A stretch of 64,000 bases of DNA. Origin: Diploptera punctata (lineage: Eukaryota; Arthropoda; Insecta; Blattodea; Blaberidae). The stretch lies in assembly GCA_030220185.1 (NCBI GenBank), contig JASPKZ010008353.1:99501-163500 (forward strand), in the 5' to 3' direction. The first letter of the stretch is position 1. Every line of letters begins with the position of its first letter. Below are positions 52,651 through 62,262 of the stretch, one piece after another. A program made the position numbers and the translations under genes. The notes under the pieces were generated by a model. It did no database searches. It worked only from the letters and a program-made list of their open reading frames with translations, and had not been told where the DNA came from.

Positions 52651-53084
52651 CAAAATTCACTTTACCTCTTATTTTAGTCTGCTAGCTGTGCCTTTACACC
52701 AATTCATACAACGGAGGTTAGGCTGGTAGCAAGTGTCAAGTGACTAAGTCCACTTCTTGGGAGTGCTGTTGGACATCCATACATTAGATAAATGGGGAAC
52801 CGTGTAAAATAAAATAACTACGCTACGTACTAAAATAAAGATAGTAATCTGTCTAGTTGTGTGTTTAATCCGTTCATGTCCGCTCACATTTTTTTGAAAG
52901 GGAAGCAAAACAAGACCCAGCAGCCCCTAGCGTCATAAATAACTTTCATACAGAGATGTTATTTTATTATGGCACTAGTAGACTTCGTGTCTTAGTCCTT
53001 TATTTCAATGCGGTATTCGTCCTTGAATTTTATCGCATACATTTCCTTAAAACAACAGACTACAACATATTAGAAACACATATC
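52651..53084. other. No gene recognised
   Basis: No supported feature. Confidence 0.3.
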
Positions 53085-53163
53085 TATCCATCCATAGTAA
53101 TTCTGCCCGAAGGCAGGTCCTTCACTGCAATCATAGCATTTTCGTGCTATGCTTGCAGTTATA
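53085..53163 (-). mobile_element. SINE A, 3' end only
   Basis: Reversed CTGCAAGCATAGCACGAAAA, GAAGGACCTGCCTTCGGGCA, GAATTACTATGGATGGAT. 5'-truncated. Confidence 0.85.
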
Positions 53164-53236
53164 GTCAGCTACTAGATGACAGTGAAGACTGAGTTCTCGC
53201 GACATCTAGTAATAATGGAGAATATAATACATATAT

Positions 53237-53346
53237 AAGAAAAATGAATGCTTGAATTGGATTCGCCTGGTGGTGTAATGGATATCACACTGAGGTACAG
53301 ACTCAGAGATCCGGGTTCGAATCCCGTTCAGGCATTTATTTTTCTT
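53237..53346. repeat. Inverted-repeat element carrying a tRNA-like cassette
   Basis: Outer arms AAGAAAAATGAATGC (53237-53251) and GCATTTATTTTTCTT (53332-53346) pair with one mismatch and enclose the tRNA-like sequence. (TA)n follows at 53354. Confidence 0.8.
53264..53334 (+). tRNA. tRNA-like sequence, probable pseudogene (anticodon ACA)
   Basis: A 71-nt cloverleaf can be drawn by eye. Acceptor CGCCTGG/TCAGGCA has mismatch or wobble at its ends. D stem GTGT/TCAC has loop AATGGATA, anticodon stem CTGAG/CTCAG is perfect, and the loop GTACAGA has U33 and anticodon ACA. The T arm is CCGGG-TTCGAAT-CCCGT with one end mismatch. An A34 cysteine anticodon is not expected in an animal, and the D loop looks arginine-like. 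It also lies in a palindromic repeat, so I regard it as a mobile-element tRNA relic, not a working tRNA gene. Confidence 0.4.
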
Positions 53347-53353
53347 ATCATAC

Positions 53354-53379
53354 CATATATATATATATATATATATATC
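53354..53379. repeat. (TA)n microsatellite
   Basis: TA tract beside the tRNA-like element. Confidence 0.93.
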
Positions 53380-53387
53380 AATAATTA

Positions 53388-53828
53388 ATATTGATTTGGG
53401 GGTGACCTGTTCTTGATGCTCAGTGAAATGATTCACTGGTTCAATGGTTTTAAGTTTTAAGTAAAAGTTCACCCAGTCATTGCACAGGAAATATTTTATT
53501 TCAACAAACAGTCCAAAAAGTTACAATCCTCTAGAGTTAAGACTTTTCGACTTTTGTGAAATAAAATATTTCCTGTGCAATGAATGGGCGTAAAATATTT
53601 CCTGTGCATTGAATGGGTGAAAATTTACTTCAAACCATTGAAAAAGGTCTTCATTTCACTGAGCTTCATGAAAAGGTCACCCCCAAATATATTTATGTAT
53701 CAATATTTAATATTAATTTGGGGGTAACCTTTTCTTGATGCTCAGTGAAATTAAGGCCCCTTTCTATGGTGTTTTGCAAAAGTTTACCCATTAATTTCAC
53801 AGGAAATATTTTATTTCACAAAAGTTAA
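53388..53828. repeat. Forward-reverse-forward repeat of ~120 bp
   Basis: Arm 1 (about 53388-53508): TTTGGGGGTGACC, CTTGATGCTCAGTGAAAT, CACAGGAAATATTTTATTTCA. Arm 2 (about 53553-53690) is its reverse complement with an internal duplication of TAAAATATTTCCTGTGCA. Arm 3 (about 53715-53828) is again forward. Any adjacent pair can fold into a hairpin. Confidence 0.85.
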
Positions 53829-53844
53829 AAAAGTTATAACGCTA

Positions 53845-54055
53845 ATGGACATGTACAACGGATCGGAAGAACAGTTGCCTAAACCAGTATTGTATTTGAT
53901 AGTAACAGGCAAAAGGAAGACGGGCAGAAGCAGAACAACATGGTATGAGGGAATAATATATGATGCCATGATGAAGAGTGGTATGGAAGAAGGACAATGG
54001 GAAGATAGGAATCTTTGCAAAGCAGGGATTAAGGACGAACTGCTGTAAAGTGTAA
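53845..54055 (+). pseudogene. LINE ORF2 carboxyl-terminal relic, short
   Basis: The 67-residue frame includes EEQLPKPVLYLIVTGKRKTG, RSRTTWYEGI and EEGQWEDRNLCKAGI, the GRPR-type final block of a LINE ORF2. 5'-truncated. Confidence 0.65.
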
Positions 54056-54059
54056 AGCC

Positions 54060-54650
54060 AGTATTAAGTAAGTATATTCCCTTGAAAATATAGGCCTCAC
54101 AGAACTTTTCATCTTAATCTCTAAATGTTAAGAATACGTTTATTTTGTATGTATGATATAATTTAGATATGTATCTGGAAACTGTTATCAACTAACGATG
54201 ACTACTTTTTAAACAAATCTCTAGAGATGTGCTCATTTATTCTATGGGAATTATTTCGTAAATTTTGTCCTCAGTAACTCTAACTAATAAATAATCTCAC
54301 GGATTCATATCGAGGGATGTGTAGGAGGCTCAAACTTATATTCATTCGATCGTGAAATAATTAATCTATGGATCTTTACGATTGAATTATCTCCCTACAA
54401 ATAACATCTATTCAGTTCGAAATACCCCAATTCTTGTATCACACGAAAACGCATACACACATATTTTCATTACAGACTGTAAACAGAATATTGCTGTATC
54501 TTACATCATATTAAGACACCATTAACATAATACTGAAGATGAACTTTTATTTACTAACAAATACATGTTATATTGGTTTCAAATAAAACTGTCATAGTTA
54601 TTCCATTATATTTAATGTATATTTAGTTCGTAGTTATAACTTAAGGGGGG
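54060..54650. other. No gene recognised
   Basis: AT-rich interval. Confidence 0.3.
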
Positions 54651-54654
54651 TGAT

Positions 54655-55353
54655 GGGTCAAAAATTGACCATTTGAGATCAAAATTGGCATTTCTTTTGT
54701 ACTAAAAATACTCTGTAATCTAATGTATGTGTTGGCAAAGTTTCAGAAGCATATGACGCTTCTAAGTACCGTGAAGTGCTGATTAGGCCTGCATGTTACA
54801 ATTTGTATTTAAACTGCATGCAAATCTTTAACTTGTTTTTCCACACTTTTATTTTCACTGCATTTTTGTACATTCAAAATTGAATTGAATTCACAAATTT
54901 TGTCCTAGAAGGTTCAAATTTTTACTTCATGTCCTAAAAACAATGGGCAACAAAGTAGTTCAATTGGTTTCATTATTGAAGTAGTATGTTAAGAAAGAAT
55001 AAAAATAAAATGGATGCAATTATTATTATTTTTTTGTAATTCCATGCATGAGGTGCAACATTATTTTTTCCCCTTTGTATTCACATTATAAAAAATTCTA
55101 ATGCATGATGTTTTTTTCTAAATATTTGAGGAGTCTTGTAAAAAATCAGATATTTTATTAAAAAATTGTGGAACCCATTTAATTATAATATATGCAATTT
55201 TTTTAATATAATATTTAATAACTAATAAAATAAATGTATCACAAGAAAGAAACTTAAACACATCATTATGTTTCATGCATTGAATGTTTGTACAAACAAA
55301 TCAAGTCTCTTGCTCAAAAAATGTATAAAATAGAAATTTCACCCATCACCCCC
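54655..55353. mobile_element. TTAA-flanked MITE-like element 2, GGGGGTGATGGGT ends
   Basis: Left GGGGGGTGATGGGTCAAAA and right (reversed) GGGGGTGATGGGTGAAATT, bracketed by TTAA at 54651-54654 and 55354-55357. 699 bp, no ORF, very AT-rich core. Confidence 0.85.
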
Positions 55354-55440
55354 TTAATATAGGGTTCGTAATATCATTTTGTGATTATTTTGACTCAGAT
55401 TTAAAATTGTATAACACCTATAGATTTTTTTAAACTCAAT

Positions 55441-55655
55441 TGTGCACCACGTCTAGATGGCCCTTGGCTTACCAGCCGGATGATTGCTTTAAATTAATTT
55501 ATATTTTACAAATGTGGAGTATTATCCAGTCAGCTACTTATTGTAGCTACCCAATTTCAACGATGCTGGGTGGGCATCAATCCCATACCAGTCGATATAT
55601 GATAAAATGTATATCCTCATAGGAACTCGAACACGCGAATATCCAGTAGATCTGC
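55441..55655 (-). mobile_element. SINE D, diverged partial copy
   Basis: Retains GCTACTTATTGTAGCTACCC and ATGCTGGGTGGGCA, which align with 63420-63460, and a decayed head near 55625-55650. Internal segments are lost. Confidence 0.6.
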
Positions 55656-55682
55656 GGGAAAGTATGATTCCTTAAATTATCA

Positions 55683-55790
55683 CCTCCACCACCAACAATA
55701 ATGATAATAACAATAATAACAGCAATAATAACAATAATAATAATAATAAAAGAAATAATAATAGTATAATAATAATAATAATATTGTTTT
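55683..55790. repeat. (AAT)n-rich microsatellite
   Basis: AAT/AAC repeats with interruptions. Confidence 0.9.
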
Positions 55791-55794
55791 GCTT

Positions 55795-56148
55795 CCAGTT
55801 CGTATTTCTTGCATCCATGAGTTTCCAGGTTTCACTCTACCAGCTGACACCATTCCAATGTTTTTTTCTGCATAACGTTTCTTCTTGAATTTGTTGTATA
55901 TGACCATATCAATTTAACTACTTATGTAATCTACTATTGAATATTTAATATTCATTTTTTTTCTCGTACCTCTTTATTTGTTTTTTTTAACCAATTTTTA
56001 AATCTTGCTGTTCTCTGCAAGAAATCTATCGACATGAGTTTTTGTTGAAAGTCCATGCTTCAGCTCCATATGTGACACAGTCAGTACTTCTCACTATTGA
56101 ATTGTATATTTGTAATTTATTTTTCCTCGTTATATGCCTGTTCTATAG
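55795..56148 (-). pseudogene. LINE RT carboxyl-terminal relic
   Basis: The minus strand reads a TYGAEAWTFN-type block (56075 region), then across stops KKRYAEKNIGMVSAGRVKPG and NSWMQEI, equivalent to the GRPR-x-W block. Ends beside (AAT)n at 55790, a possible tail. Confidence 0.6.
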
Positions 56149-56149
56149 G

Positions 56150-56510
56150 ACTTACTTACTTACTGGCACTATCGAACCCGTAGGTTCATGGCCGCGCGGA
56201 CATAAGCTCTCCATACATTCCTATCCTGAGCTAATGCTTTCCAATCATTCCCTGTATAATCTAATTCCCTCAAATCATAGTTAATGTTATTCTCCCACCT
56301 TATTCTTGGTTACCAACTGGGAGTTTTCCATCTGGCTTTCCTACAAGAAATTTCCGTGCAAGTCTTTCATTCACCATACGTGCAACATATCCTGCCCATC
56401 GCAGTCTATGAGACTTAACTGTTCTTATTATATCTGGCTTCGTATAAAGACCATGTAGTTCATTGTTAAGTAGTATTCTCCATTCACCTGTCTGTTCATC
56501 TCTTTAACAC
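56150..56510 (-). pseudogene. RTE 3' fragment, minus strand
   Basis: Starts at the reversed tail CTTACTTACTTACTGGCA, then CTATCGAACCCGTAGGTTC, reading back through DLREIDY, GKPDGKLPVG, GHVARMVNER to DEQTGEW. About 360 bp, 5'-truncated, with a deletion before GGGAGTTTTCC. Close to the plus copies at 9.5 and 61.5 kb. Confidence 0.9.
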
Positions 56511-56588
56511 CATTATTTAACATTGCTGTTATAGCTCTACATTTATTTTGTTCTTAATATCACTTTGTTGTCTATCCTCTTTATATAC

Positions 56589-56626
56589 GTAATAATAATA
56601 ATAATAATAACAATAATAATAACAAC
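56589..56626. repeat. (TAA)n microsatellite
   Basis: AAT/AAC tract. Confidence 0.88.
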
Positions 56627-56629
56627 ATA

Positions 56630-56890
56630 GTGGTCAGCGTTTCTGACTACTGTCCGTGAGGTCCCTTTCAAACCATAGAAATTTTTCCTTAAAGGGAATT
56701 ATTTTTGTGTTTGCTCATGGTCTGAAATTTAGGTTAAGTATAGGTTAAGAACTCTCCTGGCGCTTCATTATCATTTATCATCCATCATATCATCGGGGTA
56801 ACGTAACTCCACCTTTAAGGCGCCCGAACTTCAGAAGTGGGTTACAATTACGTCAATGCCAAGAGAGAACACCAGAAATGCCAAATTCAC
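56630..56890 (+). mobile_element. SINE with type-2 body
   Basis: Degraded head (GTGGTCAGCGTTTCTGACTA, GGTCCCTTTCAAACC), then ATCATCGGGGTAACGTAACT, AGGCGCCCGAACTTCAGAAG and GCCAAGAGAGAACACCAGAA. This is the type-2 tail seen at 6.7 and 28.0 kb, fused to a different head. Confidence 0.72.
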
Positions 56891-56918
56891 AACCTGGAGC
56901 ATCGAATAAAGAACAACA

Positions 56919-57045
56919 ATAATAATAAAACAATAACAATAATGGCAATAATGATAGCAATAATAATAATAATAATCATAATAATAACAATAATAGAAAT
57001 AATCACAATAATAATAATAATAATAATACTAATAATACTAATAAT
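56919..57045. repeat. Compound (AAT)/(AAC) microsatellite
   Basis: About 125 bp of AAT with AAC, ATC and GAA interruptions. Confidence 0.92.
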
Positions 57046-57069
57046 ACTGTTTGATATAAATTTGCAATA

Positions 57070-57640
57070 ATAAACAAGTGTATTTCTCTCTATCATTTAG
57101 AAAAATTTATTAAATTGTCATTTGAGATAAACCAGTAGGTACTGCTAACCCGACGTGAAGTGACAATTATTCTAAATTGATTTGATCGCGAAACTTCTCC
57201 AGCATTTACATTGTTAATCCTCAAAGTTCGTCTTGATAAAATATTTGAAGAAGCGAATTAAATCTCTGAGATATTCTCATGGCAATAAAATGGATTAATG
57301 AGTTCAAAATACAACCCTCCTTCCTTCTCAAGAGATTTAGTTTTCATTTTCTGAAGAGGTAAAACTCTTACTTTGTGTTTTTAAAGGGTTTCACCGTTTA
57401 TGAAAAGTAAATATGATTTATATTTTAGAAGATAATTACCAAACACCTCGAGTCTATATAAATATTAGCTCTACTGGTCGTATTTGGATGTGTTAATGTT
57501 TAAGGTGGCGGATGAAGCTGGACTTCAGTATTCTACCAACTCTTCCCCACTCTGATATTCAACACTTTGTTTTAATTTAAACTTATCTGTTAAGCTAGTT
57601 AAGCGCACGGGAGAAATAGTTTCTACAATTATAGCACATC
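57070..57640. other. No gene recognised
   Basis: AT-rich interval. Confidence 0.3.
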
Positions 57641-58367
57641 TAAGTTCTTAGGAAAATGTTTGGACTAAAGAGAGATGAACAGACAGATCAATGGAAAAAA
57701 CTACATAACTATGAACTACATGGTCTTTATAGGAAGCCAGATATAATAAGAACAATCAAGTCTCGTAGACTGCGATGGGCAGGACATTAGGAAAATGTAT
57801 GGATTAAAGAGAAGTGAACAGACAGATGAATGGAAAAAACTACATAACTATGAACTACACGGTCTTTATAGGAAGCCAGATATAATAAGAACAATTAAGT
57901 CTCGTAGACTGCGATGGGCAGGACATTAGAGAAATGTTTGGACTAAAGAGAGATGAACAGACAGGTGAATGGATAAAACTACATAACAGTGAACTACATG
58001 GTCTTTATAGGAAGCCAGATATAATAAGAACAGTTAAGTCTCGTAGACTGCGATGGGCATGACATTAGGAAAATGTATGGATTAAAGAGAAGTGAACAGA
58101 CAGATGAATGGAAAAAACTACATAACTATGAACTACATGGTCTTTATAGGAAGCCAGATATAATAAGAACAATTAAGTCTCGTAGACTGCGATGGGCAGG
58201 ACATGTAGCACGATTGGGGAATGAAAGACGTGCATGCAGAACTTTCTTGCAGGAAAACCATAGGGAAAACGCCCAGTTGGTAGACCAAGAATGACATGGG
58301 AGAATAACATTAACTATGATTTGAGGAAAGTAGATTACACAGGGAATGATTGGAAAACATTAGCTCA
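57641..58367 (+). pseudogene. RTE fragment with fourfold 139-bp tandem duplication
   Basis: Four units start at TTAGGAAAATGT or a variant at 57648, 57787, 57926 and 58065, each exactly 139 bp. Each spans FGLKRDEQTDEWKKLHN to RRLRWAGH of the RTE ORF. Only the fourth runs on into VARLGNERR and the 3' end. 139 is not a multiple of three, so the frame shifts at every junction. Non-coding. Confidence 0.93.
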
Positions 58368-58443
58368 CTGGCTGTATCGAAACCGGAAGTTAATGATCGC
58401 GCAGACAAACTATCCACACATCCCTATCTTGAGCTAATGTTTT
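58368..58443 (-). repeat. Inverted RTE 3' terminus
   Basis: Reversed, it reads GAGCTAATG-preceding CAAGATAGGGATGTGTGGAT ... CGGTTTCGATACAGCCAG, the last ~75 bp of the RTE, in opposite orientation to the fragment it follows. AAAACATTAGCTCA (58354-58367) and TGAGCTAATGTTTT (58430-58443) form the inverted junction. Confidence 0.88.
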
Positions 58444-58471
58444 CGAAATATCAATGCATAATTCACCTAAT

Positions 58472-61400
58472 CCCTCCATGGTATCTTTACCTTGTCGTGG
58501 TGGAGTGGCTTGCGTGCTTAAATGATCCTGAGAGCTATGTCGGCGGTAGCATTGCTGCTGATAGGGTTACCCATGCTGGACTGGTCGAAGGTGATAAGCC
58601 AGACGAAAAAAGTACCTTGGGCGAAAGACTGACGATCTTTCACCGTAAAAATAGAACCGTCAAGAAATGTGGACATGGGTTCAACTGGGGTAAAATTTTC
58701 CGGAGGTCAAATAGTCCCCCATTCGGTTCTCCGGGCGGGGACTACTTCAGGGAACCCATGCCAAAGGCTCAAACACAGGGACATGTTCCTAGGAACATGG
58801 AATGTTAGGACTTTATACAATAGCGGGGCACTAGAGATATTAACGCGGGAACTAGATAAATCGCCCTTGGATATAGTCGCTTTACAGGAAGATAGGTGGC
58901 CAGGAGAAGGTAGTCAGGAATCAGGAAGCTTTGCATTATACAATGGGGGTGCAGAAAGACCTTTTAGTCAGAAGGAGGATCCTATCCGCTATCCGAGATA
59001 TTAAGTTTGTTAGTGATAGGATATCATACACAATTCTAAAGAGTAAACAACATGATTTTATAATTGTAAATGTACATGCCCCCACAGAAGATAAAGACGA
59101 CAAGATCAAGGATGAGTTCTATGAAGAATTAGAATGCGTATTTGATAGCCTTTCACGATATAATATGAAAATTGTCTTAGGAGATTTTAATGCAAAAGTG
59201 GGGAAGGAAGATATATTCAAACCAACAATAGGCAAATTCAGTCTTCATGAAGATAGTAATGACAACGGGGTTAGATCAGTCACATTTGCCACATCAAAGA
59301 ATTTCATTGTTAAGAGCACAACATTTCAGCATAAGGATATACATAAATACACTTGGACGTCCCCAGATGGAGAAACTCGTAACCAGATAGATCATGTATT
59401 AGTGGATAAACGCTGGCACAGTAGCATCATTGATGTTAAATCAGTTAGAGGGACAGACTGCAATTCGGATCATCATCTGGTCAGAGTAAAAATCAGACAA
59501 TGGCTATCGCTTATGAGAGGAACAAATGCTAAAGATGATTCTGTAAAATTTGAATTAAAAAACTTGAAAAATGATGAAATGCGGCAAGAATACCAAATCA
59601 AAATTGCTAATAGATTTGAAGTACTGGGATCTTCTGATGACAATGCGGCAAACGAAGAAGAAACTGATATATATAAAGAATGGGAGGCTATAAGAGATAC
59701 TATTAAATTGTCAGCATCAGAAAGCATTGGTTGCTTAAAAAAGAGGCAAAACAAGAAATGGTTTGATGAGGAATGTGCCGACATTGTAAAGAAAAGAAAG
59801 CTAGCAAAAATGAAATGGTTACATGAGCCAAATGAGGTAAATTTAGAGCAATTGGATAGTATTAGACGGGAAACCACCAAGCTACTAAAGATTAAAAAGA
59901 GGGAATATTTGAGAGAGAAGATTAATGATCTTGAAATGAATGAAAAAAATAGGAACATTAGAGAATTATATCAGGGAAATAGTATAGAGAAGAAAGGGTT
60001 TCAGGCTAGAACAAACATAATTCGGAATGAAAATGGGGATATGATTGCAGATTCCAGGAGTATATTAAATAGATGGAAAAGTTACTTTAATCAGCTATTA
60101 AATGTACATACAGAACAGGACATTGAGGAGGATAATTTACAGACAGCAGAAATGCTAGTCGCAGAGCCAAGTGCATTAGAGGTTGAATTGGCGATTGAAA
60201 AATTGAAGATGTATAAATCATCAAGTTCAGATGAGATCCCAGCAGAACTGATAAAATCAGGGGGGAGAAAAATTGATGCACAAGGTACGCTGGTTGCTTA
60301 GTATGATTTGGGAAAAAGAAGCTCTTCCAGATGAATGGAAGGAGTCAATTATCGTACCAATTTATAAGAGAGGAGATAAAACTGATTGCAACAACTACAG
60401 GGGCATCTCATTACTTTCAACTTCGTACAAAATTCTAACAAATATATTAGTAAGCAGACTTACTCCCTATATTGATGACATTCTAGGAGATCATCAATGT
60501 GCATTTAGAAGAAACAGGTCTACAACAGATCAGATTTTTAGTATAAGACAGATTTTAGAAAAGAAATGGGAATATAATGGTACTGTACATCAATTGTATG
60601 TAGACTTCAAAAAAGCATATGATTCAATTAAGAGGGAGAAGTTATTTAGTATCCTGCTGGAGTTCGGAATTCCTAAACAGTTAGACTTATACGAATGTGT
60701 CTAAATGGCACAAAGAGTAGGGTGCGTGTAGGCAAACAGTTTTCGGACACTTTTTAAATCCAGAATGGGTTGAAGCAAGGAGATACACTATCTCCTCTAC
60801 TATTTAATTTTGTACTAGAGCATGCCATTAAGTCTTTAGAGAATGAGGAAGGCTTACAACTGAATGGTATTAATAAGCTGTTAGTTTATGCTGATGATGT
60901 AGTATTGTTGGTCGATAGCGAGGAGATACTAAAGAACAACACGCACATACTATTGAGTAATACTAAGAAATTAGGACTGGAAGTAAATATCAATAAAACT
61001 AAATATATGGTCACACGTATAAATACATTATATAATGGAAATGGACAGCTAATGACAAATGAGGGAAATTTTGAGGAAGTGGCTGAATTCAAATACCTAG
61101 GAACAATGATCACAAATAGGAATGAGATGCACAAAGAAATTAAACATAGGCTCAATTCTGGAAATGCATGCTATTATGCATTGCAGAGACTCTTGATGTC
61201 CCGACTCCTTTCAAAAAACGTTAAACTGAAAATATATAAAACTGTTATTCTACCAGTTATATTATATGGGTGCGAATCATGGACTCTTACTTTAAGAGAG
61301 GAAAGGAGATTACAAGTATTTGAGAATACTTAGGAAAATTTTTGGACCAAAGATAGATGAACAGACAGGTGATTGGAGAAGACTACATAACAATGAACTA

Positions 61401-61707
61401 CATGGTCTTTATAGGAAGCCAGATATAATAAGAACAGTTAAGTCTCGTAGACTGCGATGGGCAGGACATGTTGCACGTATGGGGAATGAAAGACTTGCAT
61501 GGAAGCTTCTTGTAGGAAAGCCAGAGGGAAAACGCCAAGTTGGTAGACAAAGAATGAGGTGGGAGAATAACATTAACTATGATTTGAGGGAAATAGATTA
61601 TACAGGGAATGATTGGAAAGCATTAGCTCAGGATAGGGATGTATGGAGAGCTTATGTCCGTGCGTCCATGAACCTACGGGTTCGATAATGCCAGTGAGTA
61701 AGTAAGT
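58472..61707 (+). mobile_element. RTE-clade LINE, full length (3.24 kb), 14-bp duplication
   Basis: Target duplication ATAATTCACCTAAT at 58458-58471 and 61708-61721 is perfect and fixes both ends. The 5' leader starts CCCTCCATGGTATCTTTACC, TTGTCGTGGTGGAGTGGC. One EEP-RT coding region follows, then a very short 3' UTR and a GAGTAAGTAAGT tail, as is usual for RTE. RTE assignment rests on GTWNVRTLY/LQEDRW-type EEP, DFKKAYDS/YADD RT and the RRLRWAGHVARM end. Confidence 0.93.
58783..61688 (+). pseudogene. RTE EEP-reverse transcriptase polyprotein, five lesions
   Basis: EEP: MFLGTWNVRTLY, LDIVALQEDRW (58783-58950), a frame change near 58945-58960, then RDIKFVSDRISYTI, VNVHAPTEDKDD, VLGDFNAKVG, TWTSPDGETRNQIDHVLVDK and CNSDHHLVRV. 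Linker, then RT: LPDEWKESIIVPIYKR, NNYRGISLLSTSYK, FRRNRSTTDQIF, VDFKKAYDS, KQGDTLSPLLF, YADDVVLL, FKYLGTMITNR, YGCESW, RRLRWAGHVARMGNER. Compared with the 8-10 kb copy: an extra G in a G run near 60260, a 4-bp loss near 60682, a GAA-to-TAA change near 60753 and a 5-bp loss near 61327. Young by its duplication but dead. Confidence 0.92.
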
Positions 61708-61764
61708 ATAATTCACCTAATATGGTTAATCTTGTTATTTTCACTTTATTATTTGCTTATCTTC

Positions 61765-61962
61765 TGGGCGTTTTCCCCTAGTTTTTTTTCCTAAAATAGT
61801 TTCCATGCCTCACCCCTCTTTGTTTCTCCATTCATTGCCACATGTCCTGTCTATAACAGTCTAAGAGACTTTAACTTTTCTTATTATATTTGGTTTCCCA
61901 TAAAGAACATCCAGTTCATTGATATTAGTGCTTTCCATTCACCGTAAGTTCATCTCTTATTT
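61765..61962 (-). pseudogene. RTE fragment, minus strand, old
   Basis: Reversed AAGAGATGAACTTACGGTG, ATATAATAAGAAAAGTTAAA, CAGGACATGTGGCAATGAAT and GGGGAAAACGCCCAGAAG align with the RTE end, but with many substitutions. Confidence 0.75.
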
Positions 61963-62259
61963 AATTTGTGTAACATTTGAAAATAAATTAGCATTATTAA
62001 CTACATTACAAATATAATTTTCTTATTTCATGATTTAATTTACGATTGAATAACAGTTACTATCATATACGATACATGGGAATGGTTAAATCTAATTGTT
62101 TCGTGTGGCAAAGTTTGAGTTCACAAACTTCTTTAAAGGGTTACGAGCAGTGGACTGTAGGATTAATTTTAAGAATACTCTAGTCAAATTTTAACTCTGT
62201 TTATTTATTCACTTTAACGAACACATTAATCACTTCACTTCACATTATATGCCTGATCA
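61963..62259. other. No gene recognised
   Basis: AT-rich interval. Confidence 0.3.
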
Positions 62260-62262
62260 AAG

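Noticed and set aside
53264..53334. Functional tRNA-Cys(ACA)
   Set aside because: An A34 cysteine anticodon is not expected in animals, the acceptor and T stems have mismatches, and it lies in a palindromic repeat.
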